DNA from: Paenibacillus cremeus
GTDB lineage: Bacteria; Bacillota; Bacilli; Paenibacillales; NBRC-103111
Length of the DNA: 64,000 nt
Reading direction: 5' to 3'
NCBI RefSeq assembly: GCF_007786445.1
Contig: NZ_VNJI01000002.1
Span: 62,001-126,000 of the forward strand
Shown here: in pieces, positions 7,940 to 16,085 of the stretch
Position numbering within the stretch: position 1 is the first letter of the stretch
How the letters are laid out: each line of letters opens with the position of its first letter
Notes under the pieces: model-generated
What the model saw: only the letters and a program-made list of their open reading frames with translations
Told to the model about the DNA's origin: nothing
The model's database searches: none
Program-made: the position numbers and the translations under genes

Positions 7940-8587
7940 ATGCTGCGGAATCGATCGGTAGAGCAGTATTTGAAGGAGCATATGTCGTTTTACATTTTCG
8001 TCGGCGTCATTTTCGTCACGGGTGTCGTCTTTGGCGCTGTGATGGTGAACGCCCTCTCCGTGGAGCAAAAAGAGGAAATCATGCGCTACCTCAGCAACTT
8101 TTTTTCCACGGTGCAATCAGGCGGACTGGAGGGCGACATTCCGGGCTCGTTCAAGGATGCCTTCGGCATGCATATGAAATGGCTGCTCATTATTTGGATC
8201 CTGGGTATGTCCGTGATCGGGCTTCCGCTGATCCTGATTCTTGATTTTTTGAAGGGCGTGCTTGTCGGGTTTACCGTGGGCTATATGGTCGGATCGCTGT
8301 CGTGGAAAGGGCTGCTGTTCGCGCTCGTCTCTGTCGTCCCGCAAAATTTGATCGTCATCCCGACACTGATGGTCTGCAGTGTAACCGCTCTGGCCTTCTC
8401 CGTCCACTTGGTGAAAAATCGCTTCATGTCGCGTAAAGGGGCGATCTACGAGCCTTTCATGCGTTTTTGCGGCGTCACGCTGGGCTCGGCGGTCCTGCTG
8501 GCAGGCGTTGCCATCTTTCAGGCGTATATGTCTCCGATGATGATGAAATGGGTTACCCCCATGCTCGTCTCGCTCGCCGCTTCTTAA
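7940..8587 (+). CDS. spoIIM: Stage II sporulation protein M
   Basis: Membrane subunit of the SpoIID-SpoIIM-SpoIIP (DMP) machine that remodels peptidoglycan and drives membrane migration during engulfment; SpoIIM is the scaffold. The 215 residues have a short cytoplasmic N-terminus, an early hydrophobic segment (FYIFVGVIFVTGVVFGAV), an outward loop and four further hydrophobic stretches, the usual five-span layout. GATAGGAGG precedes the ATG. Position between the EndoQ-like gene and fur matches B. subtilis. A sigma-E-like promoter lies 45-75 bp upstream. Confidence 0.9.
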   Translation: MLRNRSVEQYLKEHMSFYIFVGVIFVTGVVFGAVMVNALSVEQKEEIMRYLSNFFSTVQSGGLEGDIPGSFKDAFGMHMKWLLIIWILGMSVIGLPLILILDFLKGVLVGFTVGYMVGSLSWKGLLFALVSVVPQNLIVIPTLMVCSVTALAFSVHLVKNRFMSRKGAIYEPFMRFCGVTLGSAVLLAGVAIFQAYMSPMMMKWVTPMLVSLAAS

Positions 8588-8593
8588 AATGGT

Positions 8594-8623
8594 TTGACTT
8601 TCCCAGCAGCCTCCACCTATAAT
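8594..8623 (+). promoter_or_regulatory. Sigma-A promoter for fur
   Basis: TTGACT, 18-base spacer, TATAAT. Near-consensus, directly after spoIIM, giving fur its own transcript with a leader of about 60 bases. Confidence 0.7.
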
Positions 8624-8692
8624 GAAATCAGGACTTCGCAGCGGTTTTGCTATGCATATTTTTGCTTATGCAAGGCCTTCAGGGGGAGAAGC

Positions 8693-9142
8693 ATGGAATC
8701 TCGCATTGAAAAAATAAAGCAGCAGCTGCAATCGCAAGGCTACAAATTGACGCCGCAGCGCGAGGCAACCGTTCGGGTGCTGCTGGAGAACGAGGAAGAT
8801 CATCTGAGTGCGGAAGATGTCTTCATGCTCGTCAAGGACAAGGCGCCAGAAATCGGTCTTGCCACCGTCTATCGGACTCTGGAGCTTCTGAGTGAGCTTC
8901 ATGTTGTGGAGAAGATGAACTTCGGCGACGGCGTAGCCCGTTACGATTTGCGCAATGACAGCAATCATCACCATCATCATCATTTGATTTGTGTCCATTG
9001 CGGGACGGTCGATGAAATTATGGAAGACTGGCTGACTCCGTTAGAGGAACGGCTGGAGAAGGAATATTCATTTCAAGTTCTCGATCACCGATTAGATTTT
9101 CAAGGGATTTGCCACCGGTGCCGAGATAAGAACAAGAGCTGA
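8693..9142 (+). CDS. fur: Ferric uptake regulator family protein (Fur)
   Basis: Iron-responsive repressor of uptake genes. The 149 residues comprise a winged-helix N-terminus (YKLTPQREATVRVL, then GLATVYRTLELL) and a metal-binding dimerisation half with an uninterrupted HHHHHH run followed by LICVHCG, a structural CxxC, and a C-terminal CHRC pair. ATG at 8693 is preceded by AGGGGGAG; the longer frame from 8594 would run through the promoter and is rejected. Neighbourhood (spoIIM upstream, yqzK-xerD downstream) matches B. subtilis fur rather than perR or zur, but sensing specificity is inferred. Confidence 0.85.
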   Translation: MESRIEKIKQQLQSQGYKLTPQREATVRVLLENEEDHLSAEDVFMLVKDKAPEIGLATVYRTLELLSELHVVEKMNFGDGVARYDLRNDSNHHHHHHLICVHCGTVDEIMEDWLTPLEERLEKEYSFQVLDHRLDFQGICHRCRDKNKS

Positions 9143-9201
9143 GTCATTGCCCTTTGATCAGGTCCATCATAATGCAGATATACTCGCATTCTGAACACAC
9201 C

Positions 9202-9242
9202 AAAACCTTCGTCTTGAGTTGGATCAAGCATGAAGGTTTTTT
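9202..9242 (+). terminator. Terminator after fur
   Basis: AAAACCTTC and GAAGGTTTT arms with an inner TGA/TCA pair, ending in a six-T run. Confidence 0.75.
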
Positions 9243-9351
9243 GCGTTCGTTACATATTCGCCGTGATTTGGCAAAACCTAAGCTCAGGATGGGTGAAGTG
9301 ACAACGGATAGCTTCGAGCCGCTATAACAGTGCAGCACAGGAGGGGTATAG

Positions 9352-10476
9352 ATGATCATTGGTGTTCCGAGGGAAATTAAAAATAATGAGAACCGGGTTG
9401 CGCTGACACCGGGGGGCGCCGCCATGCTGTCTGCCGCAGGAAATACGGTGCTGGTAGAGGCCGGTGCCGGGCTTGGCAGCGGGTTTGCCGATGAGGAGTA
9501 TGCCAAAGAAGGCGCGAGCATTATGCCGACTGCCGCTATGGTTTGGAATCAGTCGGAGATGATCATGAAAGTGAAGGAGCCACTGGCATCGGAATTCGAG
9601 TATTTTCGTGAGGATCTAACTTTATTTACGTACCTGCATCTGGCTGCGGAGGCCGAGCTGACGGAAGCGCTTGTTCAAAGCAAAATGACCGGCATCGCCT
9701 ACGAGACCATTCAGCTTCCGAACGGCAGCTTGCCATTGCTGACGCCGATGAGCGAGGTGGCAGGACGCATGTCCATACAGATCGGCGCGCAGTATCTGGA
9801 GAAGCTGTATGGCGGCCGGGGCATATTGCTGGGAGGCGTGCCGGGCGTGCCGCCGGCGGACGTCATCATTTTGGGCGGCGGGATCGTCGGCACGAACGCG
9901 GCAAAGATGGCGCTCGGACTCGGAGCGAACGTGGTCGTCATTGAACGGAGCGCAGAGCGTCTACGGTACTTGGACGATGTGTTCTTCGGCCGTATCCGCA
10001 CGCTGATGTCGAATCCGTATAACATCGCTAATGCCGTGCAGAAGGCTGATCTGCTGATCGGAGCGGTGCTCATTCCGGGAGCACGGGCGCCGAAGCTGGT
10101 GACCGAAGAGATGGTAAAGCAGATGAAGCCAGGCTCCGTCATCGTGGATGTGGCGGTGGATCAAGGCGGCTCGATCGAGACCGTAGATCGGGTGACGACG
10201 CATAGCAATCCAACCTATGAGAAGCATGGCGTGCTGCACTATGCTGTGGCCAACATGCCGGGGGCGGTGCCGCGCACCTCGACGCTGGCGCTGACGAACG
10301 TGACGATCTCGTATGCGTTGGAGCTCGCGTCCAAAGGCGTGACAAGAGCACTCTACGGGAACCAATCGCTGAAGAAAGGCGTAAACACGTATCAGGGACA
10401 TGTGACCTATGGAGCGGTGGCGGAAGCACTGGGACGGCCGTACTTGGCGCTGGACTCCCTTTTGCCGATCAGCTAA
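9352..10476 (+). CDS. ald: Alanine dehydrogenase
   Basis: NAD-dependent oxidative deamination of L-alanine to pyruvate and ammonia; in Bacillus it supports sporulation and growth on alanine and can be linked to germination. The 374 residues are full length. The N-terminal lobe begins [20 protein letters not shown], the family signature. The Rossmann fold shows [20 protein letters not shown] and an acidic NAD-ribose residue in VVIERS. GGAGGGG precedes the ATG. It interrupts the fur-yqzK-xerD block that is contiguous in B. subtilis. A weak TGACAA/TATAAC pair lies upstream but is not annotated. Confidence 0.93.
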   Translation: MIIGVPREIKNNENRVALTPGGAAMLSAAGNTVLVEAGAGLGSGFADEEYAKEGASIMPTAAMVWNQSEMIMKVKEPLASEFEYFREDLTLFTYLHLAAEAELTEALVQSKMTGIAYETIQLPNGSLPLLTPMSEVAGRMSIQIGAQYLEKLYGGRGILLGGVPGVPPADVIILGGGIVGTNAAKMALGLGANVVVIERSAERLRYLDDVFFGRIRTLMSNPYNIANAVQKADLLIGAVLIPGARAPKLVTEEMVKQMKPGSVIVDVAVDQGGSIETVDRVTTHSNPTYEKHGVLHYAVANMPGAVPRTSTLALTNVTISYALELASKGVTRALYGNQSLKKGVNTYQGHVTYGAVAEALGRPYLALDSLLPIS

Positions 10477-10556
10477 GTTGCTGCAGCGCTCATAAATCTT
10501 CCATCAAGATCATAGTCTACTCTAGGGCTTGTTTTCAAAAACCGGAGGGATAGACT

Positions 10557-10796
10557 ATGATCTTTCATTTGCGCAAATGGACGGAGCGGTTCCGCTTCGT
10601 GCTGCTGTTCATCGCCTTTACCTTTGTGCTGTATCACGGCCTCATGCTCGTTTCCCGACTGCTGGAGCCAACGCCCAAGTACAAAGAACCGGCTGGACAT
10701 GCCGTCAAAGTATTTCAGAGCGATCTATCCGGCATACCAGATGCCTTCCTCGGTATGGGTGAGCGGCTGAAGCTTTTTTATCGGATCGGTGAATAA
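10557..10796 (+). CDS. yqzK: YqzK-like small membrane protein (DUF4227)
   Basis: A 79-residue protein with a basic amphipathic N-terminus (HLRKWTERFRF), one membrane span (VLLFIAFTFVLYHGLMLV) and a soluble tail containing EPTPKYKEP. The pattern matches the DUF4227/YqzK family found between fur and xerD in Bacillus. Function is unknown. GGAGGGA precedes the ATG. An overlapping frame beginning at 10529 has no ribosome site and is ignored. Confidence 0.75.
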   Translation: MIFHLRKWTERFRFVLLFIAFTFVLYHGLMLVSRLLEPTPKYKEPAGHAVKVFQSDLSGIPDAFLGMGERLKLFYRIGE

Positions 10797-10883
10797 CTTT
10801 ATGAACTGGCAGGAAAATGGTCCCTTAGTGTGGAAGTAAGTGAACTGCACCCGTTGTACAACGTAAAAGGGGAATGTTAACGA

Positions 10884-11786
10884 ATGAAGCAGGAAGTAGA
10901 GTCATTTATCCGATATTTAGCCGCGGAACGAAGCTTAGCGCCGAATACGCTGGAGTCTTATGAGCGCGATATATCACAATATATTGAATACTTAGAGCAG
11001 ACCGGCGTAACGTCTTTGAAGGAGAGCGGGAAGCTCAACATCTCTTCGTACCTGCTGAGACTAAAGCAGATGGGCCGGGCCTCCGCGACGCTGTCTCGAT
11101 GTGTGGTGTCGATTCGCGCTTTTTACCAGTTTCTGGTCCGGGAGCGACTGCTCTTGACCGATCCCTCCCTCCAGGTGGAGGCGCCGAAGCTGGAGAAGCG
11201 CGTACCCAAGGTGCTGAGCGTTACAGATGTGGAGCGGCTGCTGGAAGCGCCTCATACGGCGACTCCGAACGGGATGCGCGATAAGGCGATGCTGGAGCTG
11301 CTGTATGCGACTGGCATTCGCGTGTCGGAGCTGATTTCACTGGATGTGGACAGCGTGCATCCGGCACTCGGCTTTATCCGCTGCGTGGGCAAGAACGAGA
11401 AGGAGCGCATTATTCCGCTCGGAAAAATCGCCTCGCAATGCTTGACCGTTTACATGGAGTCCATGCGGCCCAAGCTGCTGAAGCAGTCGAAACAGGAACA
11501 CGCGCTGTTTATAAATCATTTGGGGACGCGAATTACGCGGCAGGGATTTTGGAAAATCATCAAGCGATATGCCGTCGAATCGGAGATTCGGGTGGATATT
11601 ACGCCGCACACGCTGCGGCATTCGTTTGCCGCTCATCTGCTGGAGAATGGGGCCGATCTAAGGTCCGTCCAGGAAATGCTGGGGCATGCGGATATTTCCA
11701 CGACCCAAATCTATGCTCAAGTTGCTAGAGGAAAAATGAAGGATGTGTACGACCGGGCGCACCCTCGTGCTCGAATCGAATCCTAA
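10884..11786 (+). CDS. xerD: Site-specific tyrosine recombinase XerD
   Basis: Works with XerC/CodV at dif to resolve chromosome dimers. Of 300 residues, the first 90 or so form the core-binding SAM-like domain (MKQEVESFIRYLAAERSLA). The catalytic domain carries all family residues: Arg in ATGIRVSEL, Lys in VGKNEKERIIPL, the HTLRHSFA box (H and R), His in MLGHADIS and Tyr in TQIYAQV. Start at 10884 follows AAAAGGGG. Synteny with fur and drm supports XerD rather than XerC or an integrase. Confidence 0.92.
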   Translation: MKQEVESFIRYLAAERSLAPNTLESYERDISQYIEYLEQTGVTSLKESGKLNISSYLLRLKQMGRASATLSRCVVSIRAFYQFLVRERLLLTDPSLQVEAPKLEKRVPKVLSVTDVERLLEAPHTATPNGMRDKAMLELLYATGIRVSELISLDVDSVHPALGFIRCVGKNEKERIIPLGKIASQCLTVYMESMRPKLLKQSKQEHALFINHLGTRITRQGFWKIIKRYAVESEIRVDITPHTLRHSFAAHLLENGADLRSVQEMLGHADISTTQIYAQVARGKMKDVYDRAHPRARIES

Positions 11787-11793
11787 TGTCATG

Positions 11794-11824
11794 GCTCGCC
11801 CCTCTCCAAGGGAGCGGGCTTTTT
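11794..11824 (+). terminator. Terminator after xerD
   Basis: GCTCGC pairs with GCGGGC (one G-U), with an inner CCC/GGG pair, followed by TTTTT. Confidence 0.65.
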
Positions 11825-11892
11825 CATTTCCTGATTTTTGCAAACTGGCGCCGATTTTGCGATAATAGCCATGATGACAAGGAGGTGCTGTG

Positions 11893-13068
11893 ATGAGATT
11901 TAAACGCATTTGTTTAATCGTACTCGATAGCGTCGGTATCGGGGAGCTTCCCGATGCGCCGCGGTTTGGCGATGCCGGATCGCATACGTTAGGACATATA
12001 GCAGAGCGGGTGCCGGCACTTCGGCTGCCGAATATGGAGCGTCTAGGACTAGGCAAGATCGAACCGCTGCAAGGCATTGCCGATGTCGATCAGCCGGGCG
12101 CCTACTACGGTAAAATGGCGGAGGTTTCCGTCGGCAAAGATACGATGACAGGCCATTGGGAGATCATGGGACTCAATGTGACAACGCCCTTCAATGTTTT
12201 TCCTGAGGGCTTTCCTCCGGAGCTCATTGAGCAGTTCGAGAAGGAGACCGGCCGCAAGGTGATCGGCAACAAGCCGGCTTCTGGTACCGAGATTCTGGAC
12301 GAGCTGGGCGAAGAGCAGATGAAGACCGGAGCATGGATCGTGTACACCTCGGCGGACAGCGTGTTCCAGCTTGCTGCTCATGAAGAAATTATCCCGCTCG
12401 GCGAGCTGTACCGGGGCTGCGAGATTGCCCGCAGGCTGACGCTGGAGGACCCTTACGCTGTGGGGCGTGTTATAGCCCGGCCGTATGTCGGCAAGCCAGG
12501 GGCGTTCGCCCGGACGCCGAACCGTCATGATTACGCCGTCAAGCCGCCGGCGCCAACCGCTATGAATCTTCTCAAGGACGCGGATCTGGACGTGATCGCG
12601 ATTGGGAAAATCAATGACATTTTTGACGGTGAAGGGGTTACGAAAGCGACGCCAACCAAGAGCAATCTGGACGGCATCCAGAAAACGATCGAGCTGATGG
12701 GGCACGACTTCCAAGGGCTGCTTTTCACCAACCTTGTGGATTTCGATTCGTTGTACGGTCACCGGCGTGATCCGGAAGGGTATGCAAAGGCGCTTAATGA
12801 GTTCGACGAATGGCTGCCGAAGCTGATGGAGAAGATCGGCGAGGAGGATCTGCTGATCTTAACAGCGGATCATGGGAACGACCCGATTCATGCCGGCACG
12901 GACCATACGCGCGAATATGTGCCGCTCTTGGTGTACAGCCCATCGCTGCAGCGCATGGACACGCTAGGCGTGCGCAGCACCTTTGCGGACATCGGTGCGA
13001 CCGTATCCGAGAACTTCGGTACGGCAACGACCGGCAACGGGACTAGCTTTTTGCAGCAATTACAATAA
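11893..13068 (+). CDS. deoB: Phosphopentomutase
   Basis: Interconverts (deoxy)ribose 1-phosphate and 5-phosphate, linking nucleoside phosphorolysis to the pentose phosphate and glycolytic pathways (B. subtilis drm). The 391 residues have the alkaline-phosphatase-superfamily metal motifs: [15 protein letters not shown] at the N-terminus, the phospho-acceptor threonine in [10 protein letters not shown], and the C-terminal [10 protein letters not shown] and [14 protein letters not shown] 11893 is chosen over the adjoining GTG 11890 because of spacing from GGAGGTG. It heads a cluster with two purine nucleoside phosphorylases. Confidence 0.93.
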   Translation: MRFKRICLIVLDSVGIGELPDAPRFGDAGSHTLGHIAERVPALRLPNMERLGLGKIEPLQGIADVDQPGAYYGKMAEVSVGKDTMTGHWEIMGLNVTTPFNVFPEGFPPELIEQFEKETGRKVIGNKPASGTEILDELGEEQMKTGAWIVYTSADSVFQLAAHEEIIPLGELYRGCEIARRLTLEDPYAVGRVIARPYVGKPGAFARTPNRHDYAVKPPAPTAMNLLKDADLDVIAIGKINDIFDGEGVTKATPTKSNLDGIQKTIELMGHDFQGLLFTNLVDFDSLYGHRRDPEGYAKALNEFDEWLPKLMEKIGEEDLLILTADHGNDPIHAGTDHTREYVPLLVYSPSLQRMDTLGVRSTFADIGATVSENFGTATTGNGTSFLQQLQ

Positions 13069-13102
13069 TCTTAGCAAGTATTTCAGGGAGGGGCGAAAAC
13101 AC

Positions 13103-13930
13103 ATGGAACAAACCAACACGTTAACCAAAATTCAAGAAGCTGCAGCGTATATTCGCAGTAAATATGCAGCGAAGCCGGAGATCGGCTTGATTCTCGGCTC
13201 CGGGCTCGGCGTCATTGCCGATTTGGTGGAGCAGGCGGTCGTCATTCATTACGAGGATATCCCGCATTTTCCGGTGTCCACTGTTGAAGGGCATGCCGGC
13301 GAGCTGCTGCTCGGAACGATCGAAGGACGTCATGTTCTGCTGATGAAGGGCCGCTTCCATATGTACGAAGGCTATGGTGTGGAAACGGTATCCTTCCCGG
13401 TACGGGTAATGAAAGAGCTCGGCGTGGATAAGCTGCTAGTCACCAACGCAGCCGGTGGGATCAACACGTCTTATGTCGCAGGGGACTTGATGCTGATTAA
13501 GGATCATATCAACTTTACGGCGCGCAACCCGCTGATTGGGCCGAACTTGAACGAGCTGGGCGTCCGCTTTCCGGATATGTCCGAAGCGTACAGCAAGCGG
13601 ATGCGTGAAGTGGCCAAAGCGGTTGCTGCTGAGCAGGGCGTCAAGCTGCAGGAAGGCGTCTACATCGGTCTGCTCGGACCATCCTATGAAACCCCGGCGG
13701 AAATTCGCATGATGCGTACGCTTGGAGCGGATGCGGTTGGGATGTCGACGGTCGCGGAGGTTATCGTGGCTCGCCATGCAGGCATTGAGGTGCTCGGCTT
13801 CTCCTGCATCAGCAACATGGCTGCAGGCATTTTGGATCAGCCGTTGTCTCATGCGGAAGTTATGGAAACGACAGAGCGCGTGAAGCAGACGTTTTTGAAG
13901 CTCATCTTGGGCGTCATCCCGAAGGTGTAA
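13103..13930 (+). CDS. punA: Purine nucleoside phosphorylase, guanosine/inosine type
   Basis: Trimeric-type enzyme that cleaves inosine and guanosine (and deoxy forms) with phosphate, giving the base and (deoxy)ribose 1-phosphate. Family motifs in 275 residues: phosphate loop LILGSGLG, HFPVSTVEGHAG, GRFHMYEGY and TNAAGGIN. The base-recognition positions are the typical ones: Glu in GPSYETPAE and Asn in CISNMA (human Glu201 and Asn243). The ATG at 13103 has a GGGAGGGG site; the longer frame from 12983 overlaps deoB and is rejected. It lies directly after deoB and 29 bp before a paralogue. Confidence 0.92.
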   Translation: MEQTNTLTKIQEAAAYIRSKYAAKPEIGLILGSGLGVIADLVEQAVVIHYEDIPHFPVSTVEGHAGELLLGTIEGRHVLLMKGRFHMYEGYGVETVSFPVRVMKELGVDKLLVTNAAGGINTSYVAGDLMLIKDHINFTARNPLIGPNLNELGVRFPDMSEAYSKRMREVAKAVAAEQGVKLQEGVYIGLLGPSYETPAEIRMMRTLGADAVGMSTVAEVIVARHAGIEVLGFSCISNMAAGILDQPLSHAEVMETTERVKQTFLKLILGVIPKV

Positions 13931-13959
13931 GCGATAGCGAAAAAAGGAGTGGCACAAGG

Positions 13960-14811
13960 GTGGACCGTTCTTACGTTGAACAAATCATCGAATCCGCACA
14001 GTGGATCAGCGACCAAATCGGACGCCGGACACTGGACGTGGGGCTGGTGCTCGGCTCGGGCCTCGGAGACATGGCGCAGCAGGTGGAGGACGCCATCTCG
14101 ATTCCATACGGGAATATTCCTCATTTTCCGGTGTCTACTGTAGAAGGACATGCGGGGCAGTTTGTGATCGGCACACTGGAAGGCAAGACCGTGATCGTGA
14201 TGCAGGGGCGCTTTCATTACTACGAAGGCTACTCCATGAAAAAAGTAGTGTTCCCGATCTATGTAATGAAGCAGCTCGGAGTCAAGGCACTGGTCATTAC
14301 GAACGCCGCAGGCGGCATGAACCGCGGATTTCAAGCCGGCGATCTGATGCTGATCTCGGATCATCTGAACATGACCGGAGACAACCCGCTCCTGGGCGTC
14401 AACCATCCGGAGCTTGGGCCGCGCTTTCCGGACATGTCGCAAGCGTATAGCCGCAGCTTCCGAGCGCTGGCGAAGCAGATCGGGGAGCGCATGGGGCAGG
14501 AGCGCGGAGAGCCGATTCGACTGCAAGAGGGCGTGTATGCCGGGATTACCGGGCCGAACTATTTGCCGCCGGCGGAGCTGACGATGCTCGCTAATCTGGG
14601 GGGCGATGCGATAGGCATGTCCACAGTCGGAGAGGTCATCGCCGCAAGCCATACGGATCTTCAGGTGCTGGGCATCTCCTGCATTACCGACATGGCCATT
14701 GGAGAGCATCTAGAGCCGCTGACCCATGAGCAAGTCGTCGCGGTAGCCAATCGGACGAAGCCGGTGTTTATCGAGCTGGTACGGCGCTTTGTGCAGGAAG
14801 TTTCGGTGTAG
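13960..14811 (+). CDS. Second purine nucleoside phosphorylase, altered base pocket
   Basis: Tandem paralogue of the preceding gene, 283 residues, start GTG preceded by AAAAAGGAG. The phosphate-site and ribose-site motifs are intact (LVLGSGLG, HFPVSTVEGHAG, GRFHYYEGY, TNAAGGMN). The two base-recognition residues differ: GPNYLPPAE has Leu where the normal motif GPSYETPAE has Glu, and CITDMA has Asp where Asn is normal. In human enzyme studies Asn-to-Asp at this position allows 6-aminopurines. So a shift toward adenosine or another purine nucleoside is inferred, not shown. Both copies probably share one transcript with deoB. Confidence 0.85.
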   Translation: MDRSYVEQIIESAQWISDQIGRRTLDVGLVLGSGLGDMAQQVEDAISIPYGNIPHFPVSTVEGHAGQFVIGTLEGKTVIVMQGRFHYYEGYSMKKVVFPIYVMKQLGVKALVITNAAGGMNRGFQAGDLMLISDHLNMTGDNPLLGVNHPELGPRFPDMSQAYSRSFRALAKQIGERMGQERGEPIRLQEGVYAGITGPNYLPPAELTMLANLGGDAIGMSTVGEVIAASHTDLQVLGISCITDMAIGEHLEPLTHEQVVAVANRTKPVFIELVRRFVQEVSV

Positions 14812-14831
14812 CCAGTTACATATCCATTTAG

Positions 14832-14881
14832 AACCGTTCTCTCTCGATTTGAACCGATCGATGGAGGACGGTTATTTTTTT
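14832..14881 (+). terminator. Terminator for the deoB-pnp cluster
   Basis: AACCGTTCTC pairs with GAGGACGGTT (one G-U), with an inner ATCGAT-type pairing, then a run of T. Confidence 0.7.
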
Positions 14882-14892
14882 AGGCGAGTTCC

Positions 14893-14922
14893 CCAAAAAA
14901 ACAACCCCTCCAGAAGGAGGGG
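14893..14922 (-). terminator. Terminator for the minus-strand small-gene pair
   Basis: CCCCTCC-AGAA-GGAGGGG perfect 7-bp stem; read on the minus strand it is followed by TTGTTTTTTT. It lies 10 bp beyond the stop at 14932. Confidence 0.75.
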
Positions 14923-14931
14923 CGATGGTCT

Positions 14932-15114
14932 TTAGTCATTGTTGTCCAGCCTGGCTTGCGCAAGGTCCTGCTGCGCCTGGCTGAGCTGTTCCTCGGCGTG
15001 CTGTACGGCTCGATCGCGCTCTCGGCTGTTCCGCGCTTCATTTAACGCGGCCAGCGCATGATTCACCGCTCGATGAGCCTCCAGCTCTTGCTGATCTGAT
15101 GGATCGTTAGTCAT
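14932..15114 (-). CDS. 60-residue hydrophilic helical protein, putative spore protein
   Basis: Not recognised. The product begins MTNDPSDQQELEAHRAVNHA and is rich in Ala, Gln, Glu, Asp, Arg and Asn, with no Cys or Trp and only one aliphatic patch; heptad spacing of Ala/Leu suggests one long helix or coiled coil. ATAGGAGG precedes the ATG at 15114. It is the second gene of a two-gene minus-strand unit behind a sigma-G-like promoter and before a clear terminator. Composition and promoter suggest a minor small acid-soluble spore protein, but no known family motif is seen. Confidence 0.6.
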   Translation of the reverse strand: MTNDPSDQQELEAHRAVNHALAALNEARNSRERDRAVQHAEEQLSQAQQDLAQARLDNND

Positions 15115-15136
15115 GAGATTCCTCCTATGCGACTTG

Positions 15137-15217
15137 CTACTTTGATTTTTTAGCGCCCTTGTCGCTGTTGCGGGTTGTGGTGTTCTGGTTGCCGTGGCCC
15201 TGCTGCTTGTCAGCCAT
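15137..15217 (-). CDS. 26-residue hydrophilic peptide, putative minor spore protein
   Basis: ATG at 15217 is preceded by GAAGGAGG at good distance. The peptide begins MADKQQGHGNQNTTTRNSDK and ends GAKKSK: very polar, with Gln, Asn, Thr, Lys and Gly, and no hydrophobic segment. Such short Gln/Asn/Lys-rich products resemble minor SASP peptides, which are forespore-expressed. The sigma-G-like promoter 40-70 bp upstream supports this. It is 22 bp before the 60-residue gene. Confidence 0.6.
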   Translation of the reverse strand: MADKQQGHGNQNTTTRNSDKGAKKSK

Positions 15218-15256
15218 TTGGTTCTGCCTCCTTCATCGGTCTGGTTACTTCGTTTA

Positions 15257-15285
15257 TAGTATGACATCTGGACGAAAGCTTATTT
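15257..15285 (-). promoter_or_regulatory. Candidate sigma-G promoter for the two small genes
   Basis: On the minus strand: AAATA, 17-base spacer, CATACTA. The -10 is a perfect CATnhTA and identical to the one proposed for spoVAA in this window; the -35 misses only the leading G of gHATR. Confidence 0.5.
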
Positions 15286-15439
15286 ACAGTCATGCCCGAA
15301 GAACTAAAAAAATGGTCAACCTACTGTTCGAGTTGGGAGCTTCGTGCTACAATTAGGTAAATGGGACTACGAATGGTTGATTCATTCGAACCATTTCGAG
15401 GCTAAGAGCAGTGAACATGACCTAAGAGGGGGAACTGTA

Positions 15440-15844
15440 ATGACCATGCTCATGGTATCCAATTGTCCCAAGTGCGGCAAGGTATATCAGAAGAATGTCC
15501 GGAATATGTGCCAGGAATGCATCCGTTCCTTTGATAACGAGCTCGATCAATGCTTGAATTATTTGAGAGATCACCGCAAAGCGACCACCGAAGAGCTAAG
15601 CGAAGGGACTGGTGTGAAGGTATCGCAGATCGTTTCGTTTATTAAAGAGTCCCGATTGCTCCTGATGAGCTATCCGAATCTAACTTATCCTTGCAACTCT
15701 TGCAACTCGCCGATCCGGCAGCATAACTTGTGCGCCACGTGCCGCATCCGGATTGTATCCGATGTGAACGAGATGAAGGAGAAAGAGGCCAAGGCGAAGG
15801 AACGAGGCATCGGGTTTCAAATTCGCGACCGCTTCCAACGATAA
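15440..15844 (+). CDS. yvyF: YvyF-like zinc-ribbon protein (TIGR03826 flagellar family)
   Basis: A 134-residue protein with an N-terminal zinc-ribbon half (NCPKCGKVY then MCQECIRSF), a central helix-turn-helix-like region (KATTEELSEGTGVKVSQIVS), and a C-terminal ribbon (YPCNSCNSPI then LCATCRIRI). This matches the YvyF family encoded beside flgM in Bacillus, where it influences flagellar gene expression. Here no flagellar gene is adjacent. The ATG at 15440 follows AGAGGGGG; the longer frame from 15344 lacks a site. It has its own terminator. Confidence 0.75.
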   Translation: MTMLMVSNCPKCGKVYQKNVRNMCQECIRSFDNELDQCLNYLRDHRKATTEELSEGTGVKVSQIVSFIKESRLLLMSYPNLTYPCNSCNSPIRQHNLCATCRIRIVSDVNEMKEKEAKAKERGIGFQIRDRFQR

Positions 15845-15851
15845 AGTGATG

Positions 15852-15879
15852 AACTCTGCCCGAGCGGCGGAGTTTTTTT
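15852..15879 (+). terminator. Terminator after the YvyF-like gene
   Basis: AACTC-TG-CCC / GGC-G-GAGTT hairpin followed by seven T. Confidence 0.7.
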
Positions 15880-16085
15880 ATGCGCTTCCGTGCCGAGAGA
15901 CAAGATTTTGTTGTTGGCAGCACTTTATGATAAAATGGCAAAGAAACGACAGAACACGCCCGCCTAGTACAATTTTGTCACAAATTTTTCACCGGATCGT
16001 CATCAAAAGGCATGTGTAAATTAGGCAGTATTCTGTACAATAAGACTATATGTTTTTACGGCTAAACAGTAAGGGGGGAATACCT

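Noticed and set aside
9300-9340. Promoter for ald (TGACAA/TATAAC)
   Set aside because: Both boxes are weak and the spacing is uncertain, so not listed as a feature.
9144-9521. 125-codon minus-strand frame before ald
   Set aside because: Overlaps the fur terminator and the ald start; composition typical of an antisense shadow.
13103-14811. The two purine nucleoside phosphorylase genes as one fused or misassembled gene
   Set aside because: Each has its own start, ribosome site and full set of motifs, and they differ throughout; they are separate paralogues.
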